DNA of 64,000 bases from a virus. Location: positions 27,973 through 91,972 of the IMG/VR virus record IMGVR_UViG_3300046820_002290. The stretch is one strand, 5' to 3'. The notes below the pieces were generated by a model, which made no database searches, was not told the DNA's origin, and saw only the letters and a program-made list of their open reading frames with translations. Positions 16,999-25,200 of this stretch are shown here, in pieces; position 1 is the first letter of the stretch; each line of letters begins with the position of its first letter. The position numbers and the translations under genes are program-made.

Positions 16999-17817
16999 AT
17001 GCCCGATTCCATATTTCAAGGGGGTGAGTGCAATGTAGAACTCATTGGCAACAAAGTGTATGACCTACCCACCGATTGCTTCCAGTTACTTAACATGCTC
17101 ACTTCCCGTGAAAAGCGCAAGAACCGTCGCGCTGAATCCGCTCAAATGCTAGAAAATTCTTACTCCAAGGGGATGGATGTTCAACCCCCCAAATTCTTGA
17201 CATGGCGTCAGGAGGAGTTGTGGAATTGCTTCAAGAAGAATACCGTTACAATAGGCTTCGGGTCAGCCGGTACAGGCAAAACCCTTATAGCCCTACATTA
17301 CGGTCTTTTCGGAATTGCTCAAGGGCAGTTTGATAAAGTTTACTACGTTCGTAGTGATGTTGGTGTGGAGTTCCAACGCGGGAGAGGTGCTTTACCTGGC
17401 GACCTGTCGGAGAAAATTGCTCCGCTGATTGCCCCTGTCTTAGATAATCTACCCTGCATTATGCGTTCCCAAGGAGCAGCAGAATACCTCCTCAATAAAA
17501 AAATTATTGAGCCAGTTTTGCTTGAGGACATTCGGGGAAGATCTCTTAATAATGCGTTCATCATTGTCGATGAAGCACAAAACTTCCTTCCCTCTCACGT
17601 GAAAACTTGCCTCTCCAGGGTGGGTAAAGATTCAAAAATTTGCCTCATCGGTGACACAAAACAGACCGACCTCGAAGTTTTCCGTCGGGAGAACGGTCTT
17701 GTTGATGCCATTCACCGCCTCCGCCAACTTGCCGAAGTTGACGTTGTGGAGTTTCAAAAAGAAGACATTGTGCGCAACTCTGTAATTGCGCATATTCTAG
17801 ATCGGTATGATGATTAA
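16999..17817 (+). CDS. phoH: PhoH-like ATPase
   Basis: P-loop ATPase of the PhoH family, 272 residues. Walker A is GSAGTGKT at about residues 88-95, preceded by the family's TWRQEELWNC segment; Walker B is FIIVDEAQN at about 187-195; LIGDTKQTD carries the sensor-like third motif. In bacteria PhoH is a phosphate-starvation protein linked to RNA metabolism, and it is very common in phages of marine and freshwater cyanobacteria; its role in infection is unsettled. The ATG lies 23 bases after the promoter element. It stands alone between terminase-linked and small unknown genes. Confidence 0.92.
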   Translation: MPDSIFQGGECNVELIGNKVYDLPTDCFQLLNMLTSREKRKNRRAESAQMLENSYSKGMDVQPPKFLTWRQEELWNCFKKNTVTIGFGSAGTGKTLIALHYGLFGIAQGQFDKVYYVRSDVGVEFQRGRGALPGDLSEKIAPLIAPVLDNLPCIMRSQGAAEYLLNKKIIEPVLLEDIRGRSLNNAFIIVDEAQNFLPSHVKTCLSRVGKDSKICLIGDTKQTDLEVFRRENGLVDAIHRLRQLAEVDVVEFQKEDIVRNSVIAHILDRYDD

Positions 17818-17832
17818 TCCCCGGAGGGAAGC

Positions 17833-18165
17833 ATGAGAAAGGACACACGCTTTAGGCGCCCTGAACGACAAGAAATTGAATCTCGGCTTCCCCAAGGGAT
17901 TTTATCCGACCCGCAAGCGCTAGGTGTGTGGAATATGATGCTGAGGGGAGATGACCCCTCCGACATCGCCCACACCTATCGTTCTTTCCGAGACAGCTCC
18001 TATTGCACAGTTCCTCGTGAGCATCTCCGCTCGATGCGGGATACCATGATTACGGCAATGAGGGAAGCTAATCGCCAAGATCCGAAACCGCGCAAAGAAA
18101 AGAAAAAAGGAATCCATTACAGTGCAATGCCAGACGGCTGGATGCCGCGTCGTACGTCAGCTTAA
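17833..18165 (+). CDS. Unknown basic protein after phoH
   Basis: Not recognised. One hundred and ten residues, strongly basic (RKDTRFRRPERQEIESRL and a C-terminal KPRKEKKKGIHY), mostly helical, with a middle segment (LGVWNMMLRGDDPSDIAHTY) that has the rhythm of a small helix-turn-helix. A good ribosome site (GGAGGG) precedes the ATG. It follows phoH by 15 bases and precedes the next gene by two. A nucleic-acid-binding role is possible from charge alone. Confidence 0.65.
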   Translation: MRKDTRFRRPERQEIESRLPQGILSDPQALGVWNMMLRGDDPSDIAHTYRSFRDSSYCTVPREHLRSMRDTMITAMREANRQDPKPRKEKKKGIHYSAMPDGWMPRRTSA

Positions 18166-18167
18166 TC

Positions 18168-18521
18168 ATGAACGCTAAGAAAGAAATCGAACGTCATCGT
18201 CTCCCGTGCGGGCCAATGGCGGTTTCAATTGAAGGCGTCTGCCGTCGCCGTCTCCGTGACAGTATGGATGCGTTACTGGACAGGTTGACACAAGAGACTC
18301 ACCCTGAAGGTGTAGATATAGATATTCTTGAAATGGACGAAGAGGTAGAAATTCCAGAACCGGAAGAACCGGAGGAAACCGATGAGGAAAAGAAACAACG
18401 CTTGATCCGGGAAGGAAAACTTAAAGTTGACGTTAAAAAAGAAGTGCAAAAGTACGAAGAGAAACTGTTCGGCAATTCGAAAATGCTGCAGAATGGATCG
18501 GGTAAGATTAACAAACGGTAA
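18168..18521 (+). CDS. Unknown protein with acidic proline-rich centre
   Basis: Not recognised. The N-terminus is basic with two Cys (IERHRLPCGPMAVSIEGVCR), the middle is a run of Glu and Pro (EVEIPEPEEPEETDEEKK) and the C-terminus is a Lys/Glu helix. At 117 residues with such opposite charge blocks it looks like a scaffold or linker protein. It lies two bases after the preceding gene and nine before the next, within one transcription unit following phoH. Confidence 0.65.
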   Translation: MNAKKEIERHRLPCGPMAVSIEGVCRRRLRDSMDALLDRLTQETHPEGVDIDILEMDEEVEIPEPEEPEETDEEKKQRLIREGKLKVDVKKEVQKYEEKLFGNSKMLQNGSGKINKR

Positions 18522-18530
18522 CTAACCAAC

Positions 18531-18866
18531 ATGACTAACAGGATCGGTGGCGATTTTGACGCGGAAATCATTGAAGCATTTCGCGCAGCTTACGCCCAAC
18601 AACTTGCGTCTCCTGATCAAGATGAGATTGCTAACAACTCCGGCCTCCCCACCAACGTTGTAACAAACACTTCTCCCTGGATCGAGCATACCGGCTTGTG
18701 GAAATATCCCAGTGGCAAAGGGCCGGAGGAAGACCTCAAAACACCGTTCAATCCCAATGATTATCTCTCTGACGAGGTGCTGGACGGAGATGGCGAGATT
18801 GAAGAAATGAGTGACGAGGAAGTAATAAACTTGGTGAACGAAATTACCGGGGACGAAGAGGAATAA
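18531..18866 (+). CDS. Unknown acidic protein
   Basis: Not recognised. One hundred and eleven residues with a markedly acidic C-terminus (SDEEVINLVNEITGDEEE). The N-terminal 30 residues form a likely amphipathic helix (DAEIIEAFRAAYAQQLAS). A central PWIEHTGLWKYPSGKGPEED segment is the most distinctive part. It ends the phoH-linked group of small genes; a GGGTAAAAC element follows three bases after its stop. Confidence 0.65.
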   Translation: MTNRIGGDFDAEIIEAFRAAYAQQLASPDQDEIANNSGLPTNVVTNTSPWIEHTGLWKYPSGKGPEEDLKTPFNPNDYLSDEVLDGDGEIEEMSDEEVINLVNEITGDEEE

Positions 18867-18869
18867 TAA

Positions 18870-18878
18870 GGGTAAAAC
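18870..18878 (+). promoter_or_regulatory. Putative late promoter element GGGTAAAAC
   Basis: GGGTAAAACC then GATTAAC, among the best matches to the extended consensus; 22 bases before the next ATG. Confidence 0.6.
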
Positions 18879-18900
18879 CGATTAACCAAGCCGGTAAGCC

Positions 18901-19518
18901 ATGGCATCTCTACGGTCGCAGGAGACCTTACAAAAAGAATACGACCTACAGGCCGAGTACACCACTCGCATTAACCTGGAACTCCAGCGAGGCTCTATTC
19001 CTAACTACAAGGAAACCCTGGAAGATTACGCTGTTTTTGCGAATGTTTTGCGCAAAGTGGCGCCCGAGAAAACCCTCGTTTTACTCCACCCTCGCCCAGA
19101 AATCATTCTGCAAGCCGAGAGCGAAGGGTACGAGGTGTCTTTGTTCATAAGTGGCCGGATTTGGCTCTTTAAGGTGAACAAATCGGTTCACTATATTCTG
19201 CCTCCGGAACTGGCTGCCGGGGCTGGTTTATTGCTTAAGCGTATGTGGGATGCCACTATCCCTTGTCTGCCAGAAGGTTTTATTATTCGTGGCAAGATTG
19301 ATCGACGGGATCCGAAAGAAGAAACCGAAGCACGAACAAAAATCCAGCAAAATCTTGGGTTCTCTCTCCCTCAGATCGATGATTTTGTATATGGGGTAGT
19401 TCGTGATAAAAAACTCCACCCCATTACGCTGGAAGAAGTGATTACGTTGACGGGGGAAGTCCCCGATCACCTGGACCAAAAGTTTAATGTCCGTAAGATT
19501 GATTGGCCGGGAGCCTGA
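18901..19518 (+). CDS. Unknown protein, 205 residues
   Basis: Not recognised. The N-terminus is a charged helix (LQKEYDLQAEYTTRINLELQ), the centre alternates strands and helices (KTLVLLHPRPEIILQAESEG, then LFISGRIWLFKVNKSVHYIL) and a C-terminal helical part follows. It looks like a soluble globular protein with no signal peptide. It opens an operon of seven tightly spaced genes starting from the GGGTAAAAC element. Virion or packaging function is possible from position between the terminase and fibre regions. Confidence 0.65.
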   Translation: MASLRSQETLQKEYDLQAEYTTRINLELQRGSIPNYKETLEDYAVFANVLRKVAPEKTLVLLHPRPEIILQAESEGYEVSLFISGRIWLFKVNKSVHYILPPELAAGAGLLLKRMWDATIPCLPEGFIIRGKIDRRDPKEETEARTKIQQNLGFSLPQIDDFVYGVVRDKKLHPITLEEVITLTGEVPDHLDQKFNVRKIDWPGA

Positions 19519-19520
19519 GC

Positions 19521-20234
19521 ATGTTTGGTTCTTCTTTTGATTTTAGTGGCGTAACCCTTCCGGGAGTCGGGGGAGGGATCAACGCGAGCAACGCTATCAG
19601 TGGCGAACAGCTCAAGAAAATGAACGACTCCGGTAAAAAATGGCGTCCAGGCCCCGACGGTATGGGTATGTCTCATCACAATGAAAGCATTTTGAAGATG
19701 AATGCAGAGCATCGCGAAAAGCGTGCCAGTCTGGTAAACCGCGATTACAACGAGAACGCGGACAGCAAAGATGCGATGAAAGAAATTTTTGATCGCAAAA
19801 AGTCCAGAATGTCCTCTTTCAAAGAGATGAAACGGGGCGAGTATGGATTCTCCGAGGGCGACTCCCAAGATAGCGAGCTTCTGAGCATGCCCCTCCCCTC
19901 CTTCAAAGATCACACCTGTAAGGGAGCTGGCTGCCCAATTTGCGCCAACAACAAGCAAAAGGATGCAGAGTACCGTGAGTGGTCAACAGAAAAGCGCAAG
20001 GCCCTTAAGGAAGGAAAAGTGAAGGGCTCTTTTGCAGGGCCAGACATGAGCTTCCCCATAGCTAGCCCGGTGGATGTGGCCGCCGCTTGGGCATCTGTGG
20101 GTCGTGCCTCTAACCCCCGCGCAATCATGCGCAATATCATCCGAATCGCAAAACAAAATGATTGGGAGTCGGGTCTCCCGGAATCCGTCAAGAAACGTCT
20201 GGCAGCCGGAGAATCAGGTTTACCAACGGAGTGA
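19521..20234 (+). CDS. Unknown protein with Cys/His motif
   Basis: Not recognised. The 237-residue chain begins with a Gly-rich stretch (FGSSFDFSGVTLPGVGGGIN), has a long Lys/Glu-rich helical middle and then DHTCKGAGCPICANNK, a His-Cys cluster able to bind zinc, followed by a basic region and a final helical domain (NPRAIMRNIIRIAKQNDWES). The ATG is two bases after the preceding stop; an earlier in-frame codon would overlap it. It may be a scaffold or head-assembly protein given its composition and location, by inference. Confidence 0.65.
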   Translation: MFGSSFDFSGVTLPGVGGGINASNAISGEQLKKMNDSGKKWRPGPDGMGMSHHNESILKMNAEHREKRASLVNRDYNENADSKDAMKEIFDRKKSRMSSFKEMKRGEYGFSEGDSQDSELLSMPLPSFKDHTCKGAGCPICANNKQKDAEYREWSTEKRKALKEGKVKGSFAGPDMSFPIASPVDVAAAWASVGRASNPRAIMRNIIRIAKQNDWESGLPESVKKRLAAGESGLPTE

Positions 20235-20237
20235 GCC

Positions 20238-20570
20238 ATGGGGATGGAGCTATTGGGGATTGTTGCATCATTTGCGACAATCGTTTCTGGTTTTGGCTGG
20301 CTCATGGAGCGGAGCGCCAAACGATCTGAACGAATGTTCATGGAAACCCACTCTGCTATCACCAAAGTCGAAACTAACGTTGAAAACATGGAGAAAGCTT
20401 TCACCGATTTAAGGGTGCTTCTACCAACCAACTTCGTAACAAAGCAGGAGCTTCTGCAACATATCCAGGGTGAAGAAGCTTGGCATAACACAACATCTGA
20501 GCGCCTTCGCCAAATCCAAGAGGAAATCCTCGCCTTACGCTATCATTCGAACAACAATGGACATCACTGA
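20238..20570 (+). CDS. Small membrane-anchored coiled-coil protein
   Basis: A 110-residue protein with one hydrophobic segment at about residues 4-23 (LLGIVASFATIVSGFGWLM), then a heptad-like charged helix (SAITKVETNVENMEKAFTDL), LPTNFVTKQEL and a second helix. One N-terminal anchor plus a long helix is seen in phage holin-associated and spanin-like proteins and in many cyanophage proteins of unknown role. There is no lysis gene next to it, so lysis is only one option. Its 3' end overlaps the next gene by 14 bases. Confidence 0.6.
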   Translation: MGMELLGIVASFATIVSGFGWLMERSAKRSERMFMETHSAITKVETNVENMEKAFTDLRVLLPTNFVTKQELLQHIQGEEAWHNTTSERLRQIQEEILALRYHSNNNGHH

Positions 20571-21126
20571 ATACGACTGGGAACGTTTGGCAGGCTTAGG
20601 TTTTGCCGAAAAAGCTAAAGAAGGGCTGAAGTCCGCCTGCTGGAAAGGCTATGAAGCCATCGGGATGAAGACCAAAAACGGTCGTAAAGTTCCAAATTGC
20701 GTCAAAGTGAAATCAGACTCAGAGCACGGCGAGGGAGATATTGCCACTGCGGAAATGACTCCGAATTACTTGCCTAAGGAACCAGGAAAAGGCGACGAGA
20801 AAAACCCGCAGATGGGTGAGCAAAAGATTCGTATGCCCCGTATGGAGGAGATTACTAAGTCTTCTAATCGCAATGGGCATCTGGCAATGGCTGCTGCTCC
20901 CAATTATGTAGAGGCCGAGGACTTCTTTGAAGGTATCAACTCCATGGAGCCGAATGCTGCTATGGCAATCAATCAGCTCCGGGTGATGCGGGAAAAGATT
21001 GATATTATGCTTGGCATCCTTTACCCGGATGATAACATGGAGCCTTGGATGTCCACCAAACTGGCAATGAGTGCTCAAAACCTGGCCTCCGTAGCCGACT
21101 ACATGCGTTTTGGAGCAGAAGCATGA
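20557..21126 (+). CDS. Virion-associated protein with CWKGYEAIGMK motif
   Basis: Function unknown. Residues about 15-45 read CWKGYEAIGMKTKNGRKVPN followed by Cys, a short basic Cys-bounded motif that I know from many phage structural and head-maturation proteins. The rest is polar, with two helices near the C-terminus (AMAINQLRVMREKIDIMLGI). The ATG within the end of the preceding gene is chosen because upstream in-frame residues are low-complexity overlap. It ends in an ATGA overlap with the next small gene, so the group is translationally coupled. Confidence 0.65.
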   Translation: MDITEYDWERLAGLGFAEKAKEGLKSACWKGYEAIGMKTKNGRKVPNCVKVKSDSEHGEGDIATAEMTPNYLPKEPGKGDEKNPQMGEQKIRMPRMEEITKSSNRNGHLAMAAAPNYVEAEDFFEGINSMEPNAAMAINQLRVMREKIDIMLGILYPDDNMEPWMSTKLAMSAQNLASVADYMRFGAEA

Positions 21127-21257
21127 ACCCACAACTTCACCATAAGTGGAATTCTGAGCGTAATCCTAGCCGAGGGTCAGATCGCGAAGGAGCTCAAATC
21201 CTTGAAGAAGACGTTGCCAAAAACAAAGTAATCTTAAAACAAGACAAGCCGAGATAA
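21123..21257 (+). CDS. Forty-four-residue protein
   Basis: A short gene starting with ATGA overlapping the previous stop and ending two bases before the next start. The sequence begins MNPQLHHKWNSERNPSRGSD and ends in a Lys-rich helix (VAKNKVILKQDKPR). Not recognised; its support is the perfect coupling to both neighbours and the absence of any other frame covering this stretch. Confidence 0.5.
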   Translation: MNPQLHHKWNSERNPSRGSDREGAQILEEDVAKNKVILKQDKPR

Positions 21258-21259
21258 CT

Positions 21260-21613
21260 ATGTTTGGAAATTTCCCAGAAGATCTTCTAGATCAGTTCAA
21301 GCGTGATTACGCCGAAAGGCAAGCAATGGCTATAGGCTACCCTCAGCAGTCTTTTGCAGACAAAAGCTCAATGCCCTGTAACAAGCCGCGTGCTGAGACT
21401 CACAACGGCAAATCTCACGTAGTGAAGGCATGTGAAGGCGGGAAAGAGCGGCTGATTCGCTTCGGTCAAGCCGGAGTCAAAGGGTCTCCTAAGAAAGAAG
21501 GGGAATCAGAATCTTACCGTAAGCGCCGTGAGTCCTTCAAAGCGAGACATTCCAAGAATATTGCTAAAGGAAAGATGAGCGCTGCTTACTGGGCTAATCG
21601 AGTCAAGTGGTAA
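21260..21613 (+). CDS. DUF6321-like small basic phage protein
   Basis: The C-terminal 70 residues match a sequence type I recall as DUF6321 from phages: GKSHVVKACEGGKERLIRFG, then a GSPKKEGESESYRKRRESFK stretch and KMSAAYWANRVKW at the end. The N-terminus is a helix with FPEDLLDQFKRDYAERQ. Members are small and basic, and their function is unknown. Here it is the last gene of the operon that starts at 18.9 kb, two bases after a coupled 44-residue gene. The family name is from memory and was not searched. Confidence 0.65.
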   Translation: MFGNFPEDLLDQFKRDYAERQAMAIGYPQQSFADKSSMPCNKPRAETHNGKSHVVKACEGGKERLIRFGQAGVKGSPKKEGESESYRKRRESFKARHSKNIAKGKMSAAYWANRVKW

Positions 21614-21616
21614 CAA

Positions 21617-21625
21617 GGGTAAAAC
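21617..21625 (+). promoter_or_regulatory. Putative late promoter element GGGTAAAAC
   Basis: Exact GGGTAAAACC with CTATAAC downstream, three bases after a stop and 24 bases before the next ATG. Confidence 0.55.
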
Positions 21626-21649
21626 CCACTATAACGTCTCCGTCCGGCA

Positions 21650-22171
21650 ATGCGAAAGGACTCGATCAATAATGAGGCTATTGAAAAAGCCTATCTCATC
21701 TACAAAGAGCACGGTCATCAAATTGTTGACTACGATTTCTCGCATCCGCCAACTGACTACAAGCGGAACACAGTCGAGGAGCCCGAAGTAAACAGCAAGC
21801 TGCGCGACGCTTTCAACGAGCTTCTTCCCGCAAACGTCATGCAGGGAGACAAGTACGAAGACCTGGAGAAGCAAGCTCATGCCCTCAATCTTCGTATCGA
21901 CAAACAGCAAGACAAACTGCGTGTGTGCCGTATGCGCGGAAACTTCCAAGAGTTTCACCGCTGCATGCAGGAAATGCAGGAAATGATTAAAGAAAAAGAG
22001 CGTCTTGACGCCAAGATGGCAGTAGCAGCCCCTGGCGGCAATGCAGGACAAAAACAAATGGAAGATTACAATCGCACCCACGAGCAAGAAAGTTCCTATT
22101 CCGAGATGGAAGATCTCGGCGCTCAAATTGCTGCTCTCGAGGAAATGCTGCAGGAATATCTCGAGCAATAG
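21650..22171 (+). CDS. Coiled-coil protein before the fibre array
   Basis: Not recognised by family. Of 173 residues, the section from about 70 to 125 is a strong coiled coil (LEKQAHALNLRIDKQQDKLR and HRCMQEMQEMIKEKERLDAK), followed by a Gly/Gln-rich linker and a second acidic helix (LGAQIAALEEMLQEYLEQ). The N-terminal 60 residues are polar and Tyr-rich. It lies alone between two promoter-like elements, directly before the 1644-residue fibre. A structural or assembly role is likely. A minus-strand frame of similar length opposite it is a shadow of the coiled coil. Confidence 0.7.
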   Translation: MRKDSINNEAIEKAYLIYKEHGHQIVDYDFSHPPTDYKRNTVEEPEVNSKLRDAFNELLPANVMQGDKYEDLEKQAHALNLRIDKQQDKLRVCRMRGNFQEFHRCMQEMQEMIKEKERLDAKMAVAAPGGNAGQKQMEDYNRTHEQESSYSEMEDLGAQIAALEEMLQEYLEQ

Positions 22172-22180
22172 GGGTAAGAG
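22172..22180 (+). promoter_or_regulatory. Variant late promoter element GGGTAAGAG
   Basis: One change in the GGGTAAAA core (G for A), directly after the preceding stop and 44 bases before the start of the largest gene here. Confidence 0.4.
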
Positions 22181-22224
22181 TGTAGCAACGTGTCTTCACA
22201 CGCTACACTACTTGCTCTTTAGCC

Positions 22225-25200
22225 ATGTCTGCCACAAAAATTATATTCAAGCGTTCCAGTTTACTTGGTAAGCGTCCAACTGACGCCAACCTGGAGCCAG
22301 GAGAAATTGGCCTTAATACAAACAGTAATGATCCCGGCCTCTTCTTCGAAACGAATAATGGCAGCGTAGTCAAGGCAGGGCCTACCGCTTATTTGGCGGA
22401 GGCACCCACACAAACGCCAGCGCGAGGCGAGCTGTGGGTAGACCGGGATACCAAAGCTATGAGCATCGGTGATGATGCTGGAAAATGGCAAAAAGTTGCG
22501 GCTCCCTACCTTGGTGGAACCGACGGCCTTACCGTGTTTGTGGCACCAGAGTTCCCTAATGCTACGGATTCTCTGGCCAATGATGGTCAAACGGTCCCGT
22601 TTATTACTATCAACCGGGCTATATTAGAAGTAACAAAGAATATTATCCAAGATGCCCTGAGTGGAGTTGCTACTGGCAATAACCGTTACCTTATTATTCT
22701 TGCTCCTGGACAGCACTGTGTGGTCAATCGACCAGGTGTAAGCACAACAAACTTCACTGTTAATTTCTCTAACCCTTATCAAGAAGTCACCCAAGACGAT
22801 CTGGCTCAGTTTAACCCTGAGTCGGTGGGTGGTCTCATTTTACCTCGCGGTGTCTCCATCATTGGTCTGGATCTCAAGAAGTGTGAGATTCACCCCACAT
22901 ATGTCCCCAAGTACACCCACCCCGCGTTCCCGCCTGGATACCGTCAGCAAGTTAACGGACCTGAATATTCCAATCAACCCTTGTCCTCCATCTTCCGGTG
23001 GTCTGGAAACACCTACGTTTCCAACTTTACTGGTCTCGATAAAATTGACTATAGGATTGGAACTCAAGTCTTTAAGCAAGATGGGACAAACTGGGCCATC
23101 ATTAAGACTGAGCGCCCCCACGGTTTAGATTTCAACGATTTTGTACAAATCAATTACACTGATTCCACCGACCAAGCCCCCAATCTTTTCTTGCCAGGAG
23201 CTTACTACGTAAATCCGATCAACAGCTACGAGTTTTTGGTATCTGGCGGACCTTGGGGAGGGGCAAATCAGAATCCAGTGCTGGCGGCCAACATGCCGTC
23301 TTCCTATTTTTCTACCGAAATCGGACCGACATCCAAATTCAGAATCTGGAATATCTATCCTTACTACATTCCTGCTGATGGGGAGAGCTATGAGTTTTCT
23401 TCTTACTCTCACCATCGCCTTAGCTTCATTAAAAACGCTTCCCTTGAACAACTCAATAACTTCTACATTAAGGTCCAGAAGGCTTTCCCCGGTGTCTTCG
23501 GGGGACAAGTTAATACCGATCTTGTTTCTCCTGCCGAGTACGAAATTGTTGCACCCGCAATAAATGATTACCCTAACAACCTTCCTGCCAACAGCACAGA
23601 CAACAGCTCCCCGTATCAGAACTCAGTCAACCATAGGTCTGACTACGGTATGGCAAATGGGGATTATGACGGTAACCTCGTAAGCGGATTTAAGTCGGTT
23701 ATTGTTAACGCTTCCACAGCCGTGATCCTTCAAAAAGACCCGGCGGCTTACTCGATCTACTCCAGCACACCCCAGGATTGGATTCAGCTAACTGAGTATA
23801 CTCAGCAGAGTCTTGGGGGTGCAGATTTGATTACCTCCATCCCAACGCAGAAACAGCTCGAAATTCTTAATAACGCTAACATCCCCAACATTCGCTATTA
23901 TTACACTACTCTCACGGTAACTGACCCAGACTCCGGTGCGCAAAAGAGCATCGGGGTGCCCGACCCTGACAATGACTTCCGTCATTTCGGCTTCCGAATT
24001 GAAGGGCCTAACTCCTACATGCAGGCCCAATCTACTTACACCATCGGTGCTGCTATCGCATGCTGGACAAAATATGGGGCAATCATGTCCCTCACCAACG
24101 CCACTACCAACTTCGGGTCCGTGGCATTCCAGGCCGAAGGCTTTGCGGGTTTGGGCACATTGGGTGGCGCCAATACCATCAACAAAGGCTTCCTGCTTTC
24201 CGGTATCGTTCGCCCTTTACGGTTGCTTGAAGATTCGGTAGTAAGCGATGAGCAGAAACGCATTTTGTTCCTCGGAAGCAAAGTAGTGGGCGTTGGAACA
24301 GACCCCCTGGATCCCGGCGTTCAGCTCATCTACCTGCAACGGCCTTTCGACCCAGCGTCTATTCTACCCTTCTCCCTCAAACCTGGTTCAGCCGTCTACA
24401 CATCAGACGGCGTTTGTAGTTTCCGCGCCTTTTTCGTCACGGACGGTACGCCAACTTGTATTCTGAGTGCAAGTGCTGGTCAAAACCCATACTCGGAGTT
24501 TGGAGCTATCCTTCGCGTGCGGTCTTCAGACTCTACCATCCCCGGCGGAGCGGTAAACAATCTGGACATTCCCTACATTCGGCGCTATGTTGACCCTCGC
24601 ACCCCCGCCGAAAAATCTTACGGGTTTTACACTCAGTCTACTAACCCAACGAGCCAAGCGCCGCAGCTAGGGTCTGTGTTGCGTCTTAACCAGACGGGTC
24701 AAAACCTCTCCAACTCCATTAAACGCAACTTCCAGTTTGACCCTGGCATTTACGGCGGCATTGCGCAAGTTTTCACCGTAGACTATGTGGAGACAGAGCA
24801 GTACTCGGTGTCAGCAAACTTTAATTACAAAGTAGCCGATGCCTCTCAGGCAGTCAATTACGTGGTCTATGCGTCTCTGACAGATGCTACTACACCGTGG
24901 GTTCAATCAGTTCCGTCGGATCCAACAGATTTCACCAGCGATTTTGTCCCTGCGTACAACCCTCAGGGCAGTTACATCACCTATCAAAACAAAAACTACT
25001 ACGCTGCGGAGAACAACCTTTGGACTTCCCTTTACTACGAAACATCCTTTAATGCTCTAAACGGCCCTACGAAGGTTTCCCCTGATAAGAGCGACTCGCC
25101 CTTCGTAATCACTAGCGTCCTCGAAAACGCTGAGCTTGTCGCAGACTCGTGGCAAGGTGTTGTTCCCGACCCTTACTATGATTACTATGTGAATGGGGTG

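Noticed and set aside
21629-22168. 179-residue minus-strand frame opposite the coiled-coil gene, rich in Leu/Phe/His
   Set aside because: Apparent hydrophobicity is what the complement of Glu/Lys codons gives; the plus frame sits properly between promoter elements.
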